Shown here piece by piece: positions 41,803 through 51,024 of a stretch of DNA of 64,000 bases. This DNA is from Burkholderia sp. BCC0506 (GTDB lineage Bacteria > Pseudomonadota > Gammaproteobacteria > Burkholderiales > Burkholderiaceae). Location of the stretch: the NCBI RefSeq assembly GCF_902833145.1, contig NZ_CADFEN010000001.1, forward strand, positions 745,994-809,993, written 5' to 3'. The stretch's first letter is position 1. Each line of letters begins with the position of its first letter. Both the position numbers and the translations under genes were made by a program. Under the pieces are notes generated by a model. That model searched no databases, was not told where the DNA came from, and was given only the letters and a program-made list of their open reading frames with translations.

Positions 41803-42810
41803 TCAGTGATAACCGATGTCGCCCTCGCGCACCTTGCCGCGGAACACGCGGTACTGCATCGCGCTATACACGAGGATGATCGGCAGCACGATCACGGTGC
41901 CGACGAGCGCGAACAACTGGCTCGCATGGCTCGACGACGCGTCCCAGATCGTCAGCGACGGCGGCACGATGTTCGGCCAGATGCTGATCACGAGCCCCGT
42001 GTAGCCGAGGAACACGAGCGCGAGCGTCAGCAGGAACGGCGTGGCCTCGTGCGCACGCTTCACCGTGTGGAAGATGCCCCACACGCATGCGACGACGAGG
42101 ATCGGCACCGGCAGGAACCAGCCGAGGTTGCCGCTGCCGAACCAGCGATGCGCGACGGCCGGCAGCCCGATCACGGTCCACAGGCTGACCACGCCGATCA
42201 CCGCGAGCAGCACGCCCGCGAGCGGCTTCATCAGCAGCCGCATCTTGCGCTGCAGTTCCCCGTCGACCTTCAGGATCAGCCAGCCGCAGCCGAGCGTCGC
42301 GTAGGTGACGAGCACGCCGATCCCGCACAGCATGCTGAACGGCGACAGCCAGTCGAACGGCCCGCCCGCGAACTGGTTGTTCTCGATCTTGATGCCCTGC
42401 AGCAGCGAGCCGAGCACGATCCCCTGGCAGAACGCGGCGAGCGCCGAGCCGCCGATGAACGCGAGATCCCACATATGCTGCGTACGCGTGGCTTTCGCGC
42501 GCAGCTCGAACGCCGCGCCGCGGAAGATCAGCCCGACCAGCATCAGCACCAGCGGCAGGTAGTTGGCCGGCAGCAGCGTCGAGTACACGACCGGGAACGC
42601 GCCGTAGAGGCCCGCGCCGCCGAGCACGAGGAATGTCTCGTTGCCGTCCCACACCGGCGCGACGGTGTCGAGCATCACCTGGCGCTCGGCCTTCGCATCG
42701 AAGAACGGAAACAACAGCCCGATGCCGAGATCGAAGCCGTCCAGCATCACGTAGATGAATACGCCGAGGCCGATGATCGCGGCCCACACGACAGGAAGAT
42801 CGATGTGCAT
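41803..42810 (-). CDS. cydB: Cytochrome bd ubiquinol oxidase subunit II
   Basis: A 335-residue CydB/CioB protein with eight or nine membrane helices. It starts MHIDLPVVWAAIIGLGVFIYVMLDGFDLGIGLLFPF, the typical subunit II opening, followed by DTVAPVWDGNETFLVLGGAGLYGAFP and GAAFELRAKA. With CydA it forms a terminal oxidase that reduces oxygen with quinol and supports low-oxygen or cyanide-tolerant respiration. The ATG at 42810 lies 2 bp after the cydA stop, so the genes are cotranscribed. No CydX-like small subunit was recognised after it. Confidence 0.94.
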   Translation of the reverse strand: MHIDLPVVWAAIIGLGVFIYVMLDGFDLGIGLLFPFFDAKAERQVMLDTVAPVWDGNETFLVLGGAGLYGAFPVVYSTLLPANYLPLVLMLVGLIFRGAAFELRAKATRTQHMWDLAFIGGSALAAFCQGIVLGSLLQGIKIENNQFAGGPFDWLSPFSMLCGIGVLVTYATLGCGWLILKVDGELQRKMRLLMKPLAGVLLAVIGVVSLWTVIGLPAVAHRWFGSGNLGWFLPVPILVVACVWGIFHTVKRAHEATPFLLTLALVFLGYTGLVISIWPNIVPPSLTIWDASSSHASQLFALVGTVIVLPIILVYSAMQYRVFRGKVREGDIGYH

Positions 42811-42812
42811 GG

Positions 42813-44213
42813 TTACTCCGCTTCGGTGACGTTCAGCGGCGTGGACAGCGCGCTCTTGCGCAGCCCCGGATGCCGGTGCAGCTCGATGTAGCCGGCCTGG
42901 GCCGCCGGCCCGCGCTTCATCAGTTTCATCATGTAGTAGATACCCGTTCCGAATACCAGGAAATACACGACCACGAACACCAGCAGCGACACGCCGACCT
43001 GCTGAGCGGTGAGCGGGGAGACCGAGTCGACGGTACGCAGCACGCCGTACACGGTCCACGGCTGCCGCCCGACCTCGGTCGTGATCCAGCCGGCCAGCAA
43101 CGCGACGATGCCCGATGGCCCCATGCATACGACGAACCGCTGGAACCAGCGCGTTTCATACAGGCGCCCACCCTTTCTCAGCAGCAGCCCGAGCAGCGCG
43201 GTGAGCAGCATCAGCATCCCGAGGCCGGCCATGATCCGGAACGTCCAGAAGACGATCGGCGAATACGGGCGGTCCTGCGGCGGGAATTCCTTCAGCCCGC
43301 GGATCTCGCCGTCCCAGCTGTGCGTGAGGATCAGGCTGCCGAGGTGCGGCACCTGGATCGCATAGCGCGTGGTTTCGGCCTGCATGTCGGGCAGCCCGAC
43401 GAGGTTCAGCGCGGTGCCGCCCTTCTCGGTTTCCCACAGCCCCTCGATCGCCGCGATCTTCGCCGGCTGGTATTGGCGCGTGTTCAGCCCGTGCGCATCG
43501 CCGACGACGATCTGGATCGGCGCGAGCACCAGCAGCATCCACAGCGCCATCGAGAAACTACGCTTCACCGGTTCGTCGCGGCGCCCCTTCAGCAGGTGCC
43601 ACGCGCCGCACGCGGCGACGATGAAGCCCGCGACGATGAACGCCGCGATCGTCATGTGCACGAGACGGTACGGAAACGACGGGTTGAAGACGACCTTGAA
43701 CCAGTCGACCGGCACGACGAGCCCGTTCTCGATCTTGTAGCCTTGCGGCGTCTGCATGAAGCTGTTCGACGCGAGAATCCAGAACGTCGAGATCAGCGTG
43801 CCGACCGCGACCATCAGCGTCGCGAAGAAGTGCGCGCGCGGGCTCACGCGCTGCCAGCCGAACAGCATCACGCCGAGGAAGCCGGCCTCGAGGAAGAACG
43901 CCGTCAGGACTTCGTACGTGAGCAGCGGCCCCGTGATGTTGCCCGCGACACGCGAGAAGCCGGCCCAGTTGGTGCCGAACTCGTACGCCATCACGACGCC
44001 GGAGACGACGCCCATCCCGAAGCCGATCGCGAAGATCTTCGACCAGAACTGGAACATGGATTTGTAGGCGGCGTCGCCGGTGACGAGATAGCGCCATTCC
44101 AGCACTGCCAGGAAGCTCGCCATGCCGATGCTGATCGCGGGGAACACGATGTGGAACGACACCGTGAATGCGAATTGCAATCGGGCGAGATGGAACGCAT
44201 CGAAGATTTCCAT
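42813..44213 (-). CDS. cydA: Cytochrome bd ubiquinol oxidase subunit I (CioA-type)
   Basis: A 466-residue CydA/CioA protein. It starts MEIFDAFHLARLQFAFTVSFHIVFPAISIG, with conserved His ligands for haem b595/d, and has GRQPWTVYGVLRT in the quinol-binding loop, which is short as in cyanide-insensitive (CIO) oxidases. SFMQTPQGYKIENG, WDGEIRGLKEFP and QPAKIAAIEGLWETEKG are also typical. It binds three haems in the inner membrane. The ATG at 44213 is preferred to a longer frame. It is the first gene of cydAB, probably under oxygen control. Confidence 0.94.
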   Translation of the reverse strand: MEIFDAFHLARLQFAFTVSFHIVFPAISIGMASFLAVLEWRYLVTGDAAYKSMFQFWSKIFAIGFGMGVVSGVVMAYEFGTNWAGFSRVAGNITGPLLTYEVLTAFFLEAGFLGVMLFGWQRVSPRAHFFATLMVAVGTLISTFWILASNSFMQTPQGYKIENGLVVPVDWFKVVFNPSFPYRLVHMTIAAFIVAGFIVAACGAWHLLKGRRDEPVKRSFSMALWMLLVLAPIQIVVGDAHGLNTRQYQPAKIAAIEGLWETEKGGTALNLVGLPDMQAETTRYAIQVPHLGSLILTHSWDGEIRGLKEFPPQDRPYSPIVFWTFRIMAGLGMLMLLTALLGLLLRKGGRLYETRWFQRFVVCMGPSGIVALLAGWITTEVGRQPWTVYGVLRTVDSVSPLTAQQVGVSLLVFVVVYFLVFGTGIYYMMKLMKRGPAAQAGYIELHRHPGLRKSALSTPLNVTEAE

Positions 44214-44635
44214 GACCGTAATTTGCTCGTGGTTGTGAGGACGTACGCTCGAAGCAGGAAATCGCGCGACGGCTTCGCGACAACCCATGCGAACACGGAC
44301 GATCGCTCGCACGGCATCGAAGCGTGAATGACGATATCGCGTTTGCAACGATACTCGCAATCACTCGAACGTGCGCTGAAACTGTGCTGCTTGCGCCGCC
44401 GAAGATGTGTGCACGGAAAATAGTTTCCGTGCCGGCGGGACGCTCAGCTGTACTGCTTTCCGCGTGGCGGCGCTGTGTCTCGGGCGCACTGTTCACTCCA
44501 ATTAACATGGGATCCAACGCCTGCCCGCCGCGGTCGTGCGCCCGTCGGCGCCCGCCCGGCGGCATCGATTCCCGTCGTTCGGCGCCCGCGCCGAGCCCGG
44601 CCGGCCCGCCGGCCGCCCCGCCTGGAGAAAACCGC

Positions 44636-45493
44636 ATGGAGCCCCCCCGCCGCGACGATCCGACCGGCAGCATCGCGTGTCAGGTGACCCGCCATCGTGC
44701 CGGCGACGCGTGCGACACCGTCGATCGCGTCGTCGACGAAACGCCGGTTGCACTCGTGTTCAACGGCATCGCGCACACGGTGATGATGGCCACACCGATC
44801 GACCTCGACGCGTTCGGCCTCGGCTTCGCGCTGAGCGAAGGCATCGTCGAGCGCGCGTCGGACGTCTTCGACATCGAAAGCGAATGCCGGCCCGGCAGCG
44901 CCGAAGTGCGGCTGACCGTGTCGCAGCAGGCGTTCATGGCGCTGAAGGCGCACCGCCGCGCACTGGCCGGCCGCACCGGCTGCGGCGTGTGCGGCATCGA
45001 AAGCATCGCGCAGCTCGACCTGCACCCGCCGCGTATCGCGGCCGCCGGCGCGGCCGCGGGCATCGGCGCCGACGCGATCGCGCGCGCCGCGCGAGCGTTG
45101 CCGGCCCGCCAGACGCTGATGCGCGAGACGGGCGGGATCCACGCGGCCGCGTGGTGCGATCGCGACGGCACGGTGCTCTACGTGTTCGAGGACGTCGGCC
45201 GCCACAACGCGCTCGACAAGCTGATCGGGCAGCTCGCGCGCCGCCGCGCCGACCTGCGCGCGGGCTTCGTGTTCCTGTCGAGCCGCGCGAGCTACGAACT
45301 GGTGCGCAAGGCCGCGCGGGTCGGCATCCCGATGATCGCGACGATCTCGGCGCCGACGTCGCTCGCGATCGACGTGGCCCGCGAAGCCGGCGTGCGGCTG
45401 CTCGGCTTCTGCCGCAACGACGGCTTCGTCGAATACGTCTCGCCCGCCGCCGCTCACCTCGACCCATTGCCTGCACCGGCCCACTCGTCATGA
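44636..45493 (+). CDS. fdhD: Formate dehydrogenase sulphurtransferase
   Basis: A 285-residue FdhD. It has TPIDLDAFGLGFALSEGIV, the essential TGCGVCG motif with C116 and C119, and FEDVGRHNALDKLIG. FdhD passes sulphur from IscS to the molybdenum cofactor, needed for formate dehydrogenase activity. GGAGA precedes the ATG at 44636, and its stop overlaps moeA (ATGA). It heads the fdhD-moeA-moaA-moaE-moaD set. The obvious client in this window is the FdhF/YdeP-like enzyme at 24024, since the NAD-dependent FDH remnant at 15940 is not a molybdoenzyme. Confidence 0.93.
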   Translation: MEPPRRDDPTGSIACQVTRHRAGDACDTVDRVVDETPVALVFNGIAHTVMMATPIDLDAFGLGFALSEGIVERASDVFDIESECRPGSAEVRLTVSQQAFMALKAHRRALAGRTGCGVCGIESIAQLDLHPPRIAAAGAAAGIGADAIARAARALPARQTLMRETGGIHAAAWCDRDGTVLYVFEDVGRHNALDKLIGQLARRRADLRAGFVFLSSRASYELVRKAARVGIPMIATISAPTSLAIDVAREAGVRLLGFCRNDGFVEYVSPAAAHLDPLPAPAHSS

Positions 45494-46704
45494 AACACCT
45501 GTTCGATTTCGATACCGCGCAGCAGCAATTCGCCGGCGCGTTCGCGCCGCTCGAGGCCGCCGCGCCCGTGCCGGTCGCGCAAGCGCGCGGCCACGTGCTG
45601 GCCGCGCCGCTGACCGCGGTGCTCGACCAGCCACCGGCCGACCAGAGCGCGATGGACGGCTATGCCGTGCGGCACGCCGACCTCGCGCACGGCGAACCGC
45701 TGCGCGTCGCGCAGCGCTGCTATGCCGGCGACACGCCCGCGCCGCTCGCGCCGCGCACGGCCGCCCGCATCTTCACCGGCAGCCTGATTCCGCCCGGCGC
45801 CGACACCGTCGTGATGCAGGAGCAGGCGCACGAACAAGACGGCAGCGTCACGTTCGACTTCCCGCAGCGCCGCGGGTCGCACATCCGCCGCCGCGGCGAG
45901 GAAGTCCGCGCGGGCGACCTGCTCGTGCCGGCCGGCGTGCGCATGGGCGCGATGCACGTCGGCGTGGCCGCCGCGCAAGGATTCGCGCGGATCGACGTGC
46001 GCGCGGCACTGCGCGTCGGGATCCTGACGACCGGCGACGAACTGGTCGCATGCGGCGACGCGCGTGCGCCGCAGCAGATCTACAACAGCAACGCACCGAT
46101 GCTCGCCGCGCTGGTCGCGGGAACCGGCGCCGACGTCGCGATGTGCCGGCACGCGGCCGATACCGCGGCCGCCGTCGATCGGGCGCTGCGCGACCTGCAC
46201 GCGCGGTGCGACCTCGTGATCTGCGTCGGCGGCGCGTCGGTCGGCGACAAGGACCTGCTGCGCCCTGCACTCACCGCGCTCGGTGCGTCGTTCCTCGTCG
46301 CCGGCGTGCGCATGAAGCCTGGCAAACCGGTCGCGCTCGCGCGGCTCGATGCGCGGCCCGTCGTGCTGCTGCCCGGCAATCCGGGCGCCGCGACGACCGC
46401 GTTCGCGCTGTTCGTCGCGCCGCTGATCCGCCGCCTGCAGGGGCGCGACGCGTGCCTGCTCGTCGTGCCGTCGCTGCCGATCGACACCGGCTTCGAGCCG
46501 GATGCGCAGCGGGAGCGCTTCGTGCGCGTGCGCTGCACGGTGGGCACCGACGGCGCCCCGGTACTCGATACGCTGCGCCAGCAAGGCGCCGGCACGCTGC
46601 AGTCGCTCGTGCAGGCAACCGGCCTCGCCCGGCTGCCGGCCGGACGCACCATCGCGCGCGGCGACGCGGTTCCGTACTACGAATTCGCACGCTGGCTCGC
46701 ATGA
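45490..46704 (+). CDS. moeA: Molybdopterin molybdenumtransferase
   Basis: A 404-residue MoeA. It has DQSAMDGYAVR, RIFTGSLIPPGADTVVMQEQ, the MoCF-binding VGILTTGDELV, VCVGGASVGDKDLLRPAL-type block and LLPGNPGAATTAFALFV. It inserts molybdate into adenylylated molybdopterin. Its ATG overlaps the fdhD stop by 4 bp. Burkholderia usually have another moeA in the core genome; this copy is in a complete accessory set, which would allow cofactor supply matched to the local enzyme. Confidence 0.93.
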   Translation: MKHLFDFDTAQQQFAGAFAPLEAAAPVPVAQARGHVLAAPLTAVLDQPPADQSAMDGYAVRHADLAHGEPLRVAQRCYAGDTPAPLAPRTAARIFTGSLIPPGADTVVMQEQAHEQDGSVTFDFPQRRGSHIRRRGEEVRAGDLLVPAGVRMGAMHVGVAAAQGFARIDVRAALRVGILTTGDELVACGDARAPQQIYNSNAPMLAALVAGTGADVAMCRHAADTAAAVDRALRDLHARCDLVICVGGASVGDKDLLRPALTALGASFLVAGVRMKPGKPVALARLDARPVVLLPGNPGAATTAFALFVAPLIRRLQGRDACLLVVPSLPIDTGFEPDAQRERFVRVRCTVGTDGAPVLDTLRQQGAGTLQSLVQATGLARLPAGRTIARGDAVPYYEFARWLA

Positions 46705-46933
46705 GCGCGACGCCGGATAGCTGCGCGATGCAGCGCCTTCGCCCCTTTCGCCGGCACTTTCGCCGCACCTGTCGCACGTCGCGCGCGGCGAACTGTATTC
46801 CTGCAATTCGGGCGCGATTGTGTCTCTGCCGGCCCAACCCGGCGGACTATGCTCACGATGAGGCGCGTCACGACCCGGACGCCGACACGTCGGCACCCGC
46901 GCGGCCGAACGGCGACGCCTCTTCGCTTACTTC

Positions 46934-48055
46934 ATGCAGGCCGACGACCCGATCGTGAATGCCATCGTTTCCGCCGCGCCGGCCGCCGCCTCATCCGGCG
47001 GCGTATCGCCCGGCGCTGTCCCCCGCCCGTCCGACACGCTCGGCCGCCCGCTGCACGACCTGCGCCTGTCCGTCATCGACCAGTGCAATTTCCGCTGCGG
47101 CTACTGCATGCCGCGCGAGAGCTTCGGCGCCGACTACGCGTTCATGCCGTCGTCCGAGCGCTTGTCGTTCGCGCAACTGGAAACGATCGCGCGCGCCTTC
47201 ACGTCGCTCGGCGTCGAGAAGATCCGCATCACGGGCGGCGAGCCGCTGCTGCGCCGAAACCTCGAAGCGCTGATCGAACGACTGGCCGTACTGACGACCG
47301 TCGACGGCAAGCCCGTCGAAATCGCGTTGACGACCAACGGCTCGCTGCTCGCCGCAAAGGCACGCACGTTGCGCGATGCGGGGTTGTCGCGCGTGACCGT
47401 GAGCCTCGACGCGCTCGACGACGCAGTATTCCGCCGGATGAGCGACGCCGACGTGCCCGTGTCGCGCGTGCTGGCCGGCATCGAGGCCGCGCATGCGGCC
47501 GGGCTCGCGCCGGTCAAGGTCAACGCGGTGATCGAGCGCGGCGTGAACGACGACCAGATCCTGCCGCTCGTGCGGCACTTCCGGCACACGGGCGTGGCCG
47601 TGCGTTTCATCGAATACATGGACGTCGGCGGCGCCAGCTTCTGGTCCGGCGACAAGGTCGTGCCGGCCGCGCGGATGCGCGAGCTGATCGACGAACACTA
47701 CCCGCTCGTGCTCGTCGGCGAGCCGGGGCACGACGCCACCGCGATCCGTTGCGCGCACATCGATGGCGCGGGCGAAGTCGGCTTCATCGCAAGCGTGTCG
47801 CATCCGTTCTGCGGCACCTGCTCGCGCGCCCGCGTGTCGGCCGACGGCCAGCTGTATACGTGCCTGTTCGCGACGCAAGGCACCGACCTGCGGCCGTGGC
47901 TCGACGATGCGGCGTCGACCGCCGACCTCGCCGCCGCCGTGCGCGCACGCTGGACGCAGCGCGACGACCGCTATTCCGAGCGCCGGGCCGCACGGCCGGC
48001 CCGCGCGCCGGGCAAGACCTATCCGACCGTGCGCATGTCGCTCGTCGGCGGCTGA
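46934..48055 (+). CDS. moaA: GTP 3',8-cyclase
   Basis: A 373-residue radical SAM enzyme. The N-terminal cluster is C51-NFR-C55-GY-C58; the SAM region includes RITGGEPLLRR; the C-terminal second cluster is CGTCSRARVSADGQLYTC; the tail ends in GG as needed for activity. It turns GTP into 3',8-cyclo-GTP, the first step of molybdopterin synthesis, with MoaC (not present here). The first 35 residues are an Ala/Ser/Pro-rich extension. It lies 229 bp after moeA, long enough for its own promoter. Confidence 0.94.
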   Translation: MQADDPIVNAIVSAAPAAASSGGVSPGAVPRPSDTLGRPLHDLRLSVIDQCNFRCGYCMPRESFGADYAFMPSSERLSFAQLETIARAFTSLGVEKIRITGGEPLLRRNLEALIERLAVLTTVDGKPVEIALTTNGSLLAAKARTLRDAGLSRVTVSLDALDDAVFRRMSDADVPVSRVLAGIEAAHAAGLAPVKVNAVIERGVNDDQILPLVRHFRHTGVAVRFIEYMDVGGASFWSGDKVVPAARMRELIDEHYPLVLVGEPGHDATAIRCAHIDGAGEVGFIASVSHPFCGTCSRARVSADGQLYTCLFATQGTDLRPWLDDAASTADLAAAVRARWTQRDDRYSERRAARPARAPGKTYPTVRMSLVGG

Positions 48056-48102
48056 CACGCCGCCGCGCGATACAGGATGCGCCGCCCACTGGAGAACCTG
48101 TC

Positions 48103-48675
48103 ATGACGACCTTCACCGAATCCCGCGCCGGGCTGCCGGACGATCCGCCGCGTGCCGGCAGCGCCGCGCCGCCCGTCGACGCGACCGATTCGCACCCCGA
48201 ATCGGCGCCCGCCATTGCCGCCGGCTTCGAAGTGCGCGTGCAGCATGCGCCGATCGACGCGGGCGCGGAGCTTGCGCCGATCGTTCGCAACCCAAATGTC
48301 GGCGCGGTCGTGAATTTTCTCGGGGTCGTGCGCAAGGAAGGCGACGTCGACGACGTCGTCGCGCTGGAAGTCGAGCACTATCCGACGATGACCGAGCAGG
48401 CGCTGTGGAGCATCGTCGAGGAGGCCACCGCACGCTGGCGGCTCGAAGCGGTCAGGATCGTGCACCGCGTCGGCCGCATTCCGCTCGGCCAGCCGGTCGT
48501 GCTGGTCGTGGTGGCCGCCGCGCATCGCGCGTCCGCGTTCGACGCGTGCGAATTCCTGATGGATTTCCTGAAGACCCATGCGCCGTTCTGGAAGAAGGAG
48601 ATCCGGCACGACGGCGAATCCGGCTGGGTCGAGGCGAAGGCGCACGACGACCTGGCGATGCGGCGCTGGGGCTGA
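48103..48675 (+). CDS. moaE: Molybdopterin synthase large subunit
   Basis: A 190-residue MoaE. The domain runs from about residue 40: FEVRVQHAPIDAGAEL, VGAVVNFLGVVR, EVEHYPTMTEQAL, HRVGRIPLGQPVVLVVVAAAHRASAFDACEFLMDFLKTHAPFWKKE order. Compared with the usual 150 residues it has a 40-residue Pro/Ala/Asp-rich N-terminal extension. It makes molybdopterin from precursor Z using sulphur from MoaD, coded next. GGAG precedes the ATG at 48103. Confidence 0.92.
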   Translation: MTTFTESRAGLPDDPPRAGSAAPPVDATDSHPESAPAIAAGFEVRVQHAPIDAGAELAPIVRNPNVGAVVNFLGVVRKEGDVDDVVALEVEHYPTMTEQALWSIVEEATARWRLEAVRIVHRVGRIPLGQPVVLVVVAAAHRASAFDACEFLMDFLKTHAPFWKKEIRHDGESGWVEAKAHDDLAMRRWG

Positions 48676-48726
48676 CGCCTCCGCGTCGTGCTTTCCGATT
48701 CCGCCGTTCCTGCTCGAGACATCGCA

Positions 48727-48984
48727 ATGAAGCTGACGATCAAATATTTCGCGAGCATTCGCGAACAACTGGCGCTCGACGAGGAAACCGTCGAGATCGA
48801 TGCGCGCGAACTCACCGTCGACGCGCTGCGCGGCACGCTGGCCGCACGCGACGCGCGTAGCGCGGAGGCGCTGCGGATGGACCGCCCCGTGCGGGCAGCC
48901 GTGAACCTCGAAATGGTGACCGGGGAATTCGTCGTGCGCGAGGATAGCGAGGTCGCGTTCTTTCCGCCGGTGACGGGGGGATGA
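48727..48984 (+). CDS. moaD: Molybdopterin synthase sulphur-carrier subunit
   Basis: An 85-residue ubiquitin-like protein, MKLTIKYFASIREQLALDEE at the start and ending VAFFPPVTGG, with the C-terminal Gly-Gly that is thiocarboxylated. It donates sulphur to the MoaE active site. It is the last gene of the molybdenum cofactor set and follows moaE by 51 bp. The ATG at 48727 is chosen from the fold; the ribosome-binding site is weak. Confidence 0.9.
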   Translation: MKLTIKYFASIREQLALDEETVEIDARELTVDALRGTLAARDARSAEALRMDRPVRAAVNLEMVTGEFVVREDSEVAFFPPVTGG

Positions 48985-49206
48985 GGCGACGCGGGGGCTG
49001 CGCGCTTCGATGCAGTCGTTTCGATCGGCGTATCGACCGTGAACGCGGTCATCGGCGCCAGTCTGGAAAAACAACGGTTCTTCGCGAGTTCCTCGGCGAC
49101 AGCCAGGGAGGAACGCCGGCGGTCGGCCAGGTCCGTCACTCGACGGTGCGGCCGGATTTGGTGACAATCTCAGTCGTTCTGCCCGTTTAGGTCACATAGA
49201 TCCGCG

Positions 49207-49773
49207 ATGAATCTCAACGAAAGATTAATCGAAATTGCCCGACAGTCGTCCTGGTGTATGTCTGCGCTGTCGGCGGCAGGTGCGCTTGGCCTGAAATCCT
49301 GGTGCATTGGCGCAGGAGCCATTCGCAATTTGGTCTGGGACTCACTTCACGGATATGTGACTCCGACACGCCTGGCCGATGTCGATTTGGCCTACTTCGA
49401 CGCGTCCGATTTGTCGTCGATTCGCGATGCCGAAATCCAACGCAGCCTCACGGCGGCATGTCCCGAAATTCCATGGGAGGTCACAAATCAGGCCGCTGTT
49501 CATCTCTGGTTTGAGAGCACCTTTGGGCATCCTGTGTCCCCCTTCAGTTCACTGGCCCAAGCCGTTGCGTCGTGGCCGGAGTACGCGACGACGGTAGGAC
49601 TGACTTTGCATAGTGACGGGACAATAGAGGTCTGCGCACCATACGGACTCGACGATCTTTTTTCCATGGTGGTACGACGCAATCCAGCGCGTGTCAGCAT
49701 TGATACTTATCTTCGGCGAGTCCAGCAGAAAAGATACAAGGACCGCTGGCCCCGTGTGACCATAATCGTTTAG
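49207..49773 (+). CDS. Nucleotidyltransferase family protein (DUF925/YitQ-like)
   Basis: A 188-residue protein with the minimal nucleotidyltransferase pattern: WCIGAGAIRNLVWD (GG/GS-like motif), then LADVDLAYFDASDLS (two catalytic Asp), EVTNQAAVHLWF, and a C-terminal DLFSMVVRRNP. This is the order in the YitQ/DUF925 group. The protein is probably cytoplasmic; its substrate is unknown. Its base composition is less GC-rich than the neighbours, with many A/T third positions, so it may be acquired. The flanking gaps (48985-49206 and 49774-50005) hold nothing I can support. Confidence 0.82.
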   Translation: MNLNERLIEIARQSSWCMSALSAAGALGLKSWCIGAGAIRNLVWDSLHGYVTPTRLADVDLAYFDASDLSSIRDAEIQRSLTAACPEIPWEVTNQAAVHLWFESTFGHPVSPFSSLAQAVASWPEYATTVGLTLHSDGTIEVCAPYGLDDLFSMVVRRNPARVSIDTYLRRVQQKRYKDRWPRVTIIV

Positions 49774-50005
49774 AAATGTCGCCGGCAGTGAAGTGGCGTG
49801 TTACCGACCGAAGTCGGCCATGAGGCGACCTTCGTCTGGGACGTCGGTCGGACGTTCACATGACCGATCCCCGTCGGCAAGCCATCATTCGCTCGTTGGG
49901 ACACCTTGTACCCTATCCTGTTTGTGCAATCGCCTGTTGCCTCTTTGAAGGCCGGGGTCGTGTTCGAAGGCGCTTCCAAGCGGAGCCACCATAATCGCCC
50001 GTGCA

Positions 50006-50917
50006 TCAAGTGGAAAAGGCTTGCGAGGACGATTCCCGCTCCGGCACGTGCTCGAGCAGATGCGCAACAAATTGGGTGAGCTTCGGCAGGGGGCGCCGGT
50101 CGTGTCGGTACACGATGTGGACGGGGCGGGGATTGGGCGAGTAGGCTTGCAGTACTTGTACCAACGTTCCATTTGCCAGATCCTGAGCTACCAAGACTTC
50201 CGGTTGCAGCAACAATCCCGCGCCAGCGATTGCAGCCATGCGCAAGGCGTTGCCGTCATTGCACGCGAACACTGATTCTGTCGCCAAGCGCAGGCCGTCC
50301 CCATCCTTGAGCTTCCAGCCGCTACGGCCATTCCACACCGTATGAGACAGGCAGTGATGGACGCTAAGATCCTGCGGCGTCTCCGGACGCCCGTATTGAG
50401 CGAGATAGCCCGGCGATGCACAGATCACCATGCGATACATGGTCAACGGCTTTGCAATCAGGTCGGCATCGCCCAATTCACCAATGCGGATGGCCAGATC
50501 AAAACCCTCGTCAATCAGGTTGACGTTGCGATTGCTCAATTCCAGTTCTACACGCACGAGCGGATGCATATGCCGGAAAGTCGCGGCCAGTGGGGCGATG
50601 ACACAGGCACCGAAGGTGATCGGCGCACTGATACGCAATGTGCCGGACGGTGACGCGCGTAGTCGCTCGACCGACGTTTCGGCGATACGCATGTGTTCGA
50701 GCGCGCGCTTTGCGTCTTCGTAAAAAACGCGGCCGGCATCAGTCAGACTCTGGCGCCGTGTAGTGCGCTCCAGTAAGCGCGCACCGAGACGCTCTTCGAG
50801 CTCGCGCACATATTTGCCGACCATTACCGCCGATATGTCCAGGTGCTTCGCTGCTTCGGTGAAGTTGCCTCTCTCCACGACTGCAACGAAGGTTTCCATG
50901 GAACGCAATTTGTCCAT
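50006..50917 (-). CDS. LysR-family transcriptional regulator
   Basis: A 303-residue LysR protein: winged helix-turn-helix at 1-60 (MDKLRSMETFVAVVERGNFTEAAKHLDISAVMVGKYVRELEERLG) and an effector domain (about 90-295; GTLRISAPITFGACVIAPL). It is of the CrgA/aldehyde-responsive sort often found next to reductases. It is divergent from an SDR gene across 107 bp that contain an inverted repeat, so it probably controls that gene and itself. The effector is unknown. GC content here is moderate. Confidence 0.9.
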   Translation of the reverse strand: MDKLRSMETFVAVVERGNFTEAAKHLDISAVMVGKYVRELEERLGARLLERTTRRQSLTDAGRVFYEDAKRALEHMRIAETSVERLRASPSGTLRISAPITFGACVIAPLAATFRHMHPLVRVELELSNRNVNLIDEGFDLAIRIGELGDADLIAKPLTMYRMVICASPGYLAQYGRPETPQDLSVHHCLSHTVWNGRSGWKLKDGDGLRLATESVFACNDGNALRMAAIAGAGLLLQPEVLVAQDLANGTLVQVLQAYSPNPRPVHIVYRHDRRPLPKLTQFVAHLLEHVPERESSSQAFST

Positions 50918-50951
50918 ATTACGAACTGTGGCTTAGTAGTATCGGAAATTT

Positions 50952-50969
50952 AAACACATTTATGTGTTT
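50952..50969. promoter_or_regulatory. Inverted repeat in the LysR/SDR divergent promoter
   Basis: AAACACAT and ATGTGTTT form a perfect 8-bp inverted repeat with a 2-bp centre, in an AT-rich stretch midway between the two starts. It is a good candidate for the LysR operator, although it lacks the usual T-N11-A form. Confidence 0.45.
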
Positions 50970-51024
50970 TTCGGTTCGAGGAAGAATAGCGACATTCCAA
51001 TTTGAATTCGGAAAGGAGTGTTTT

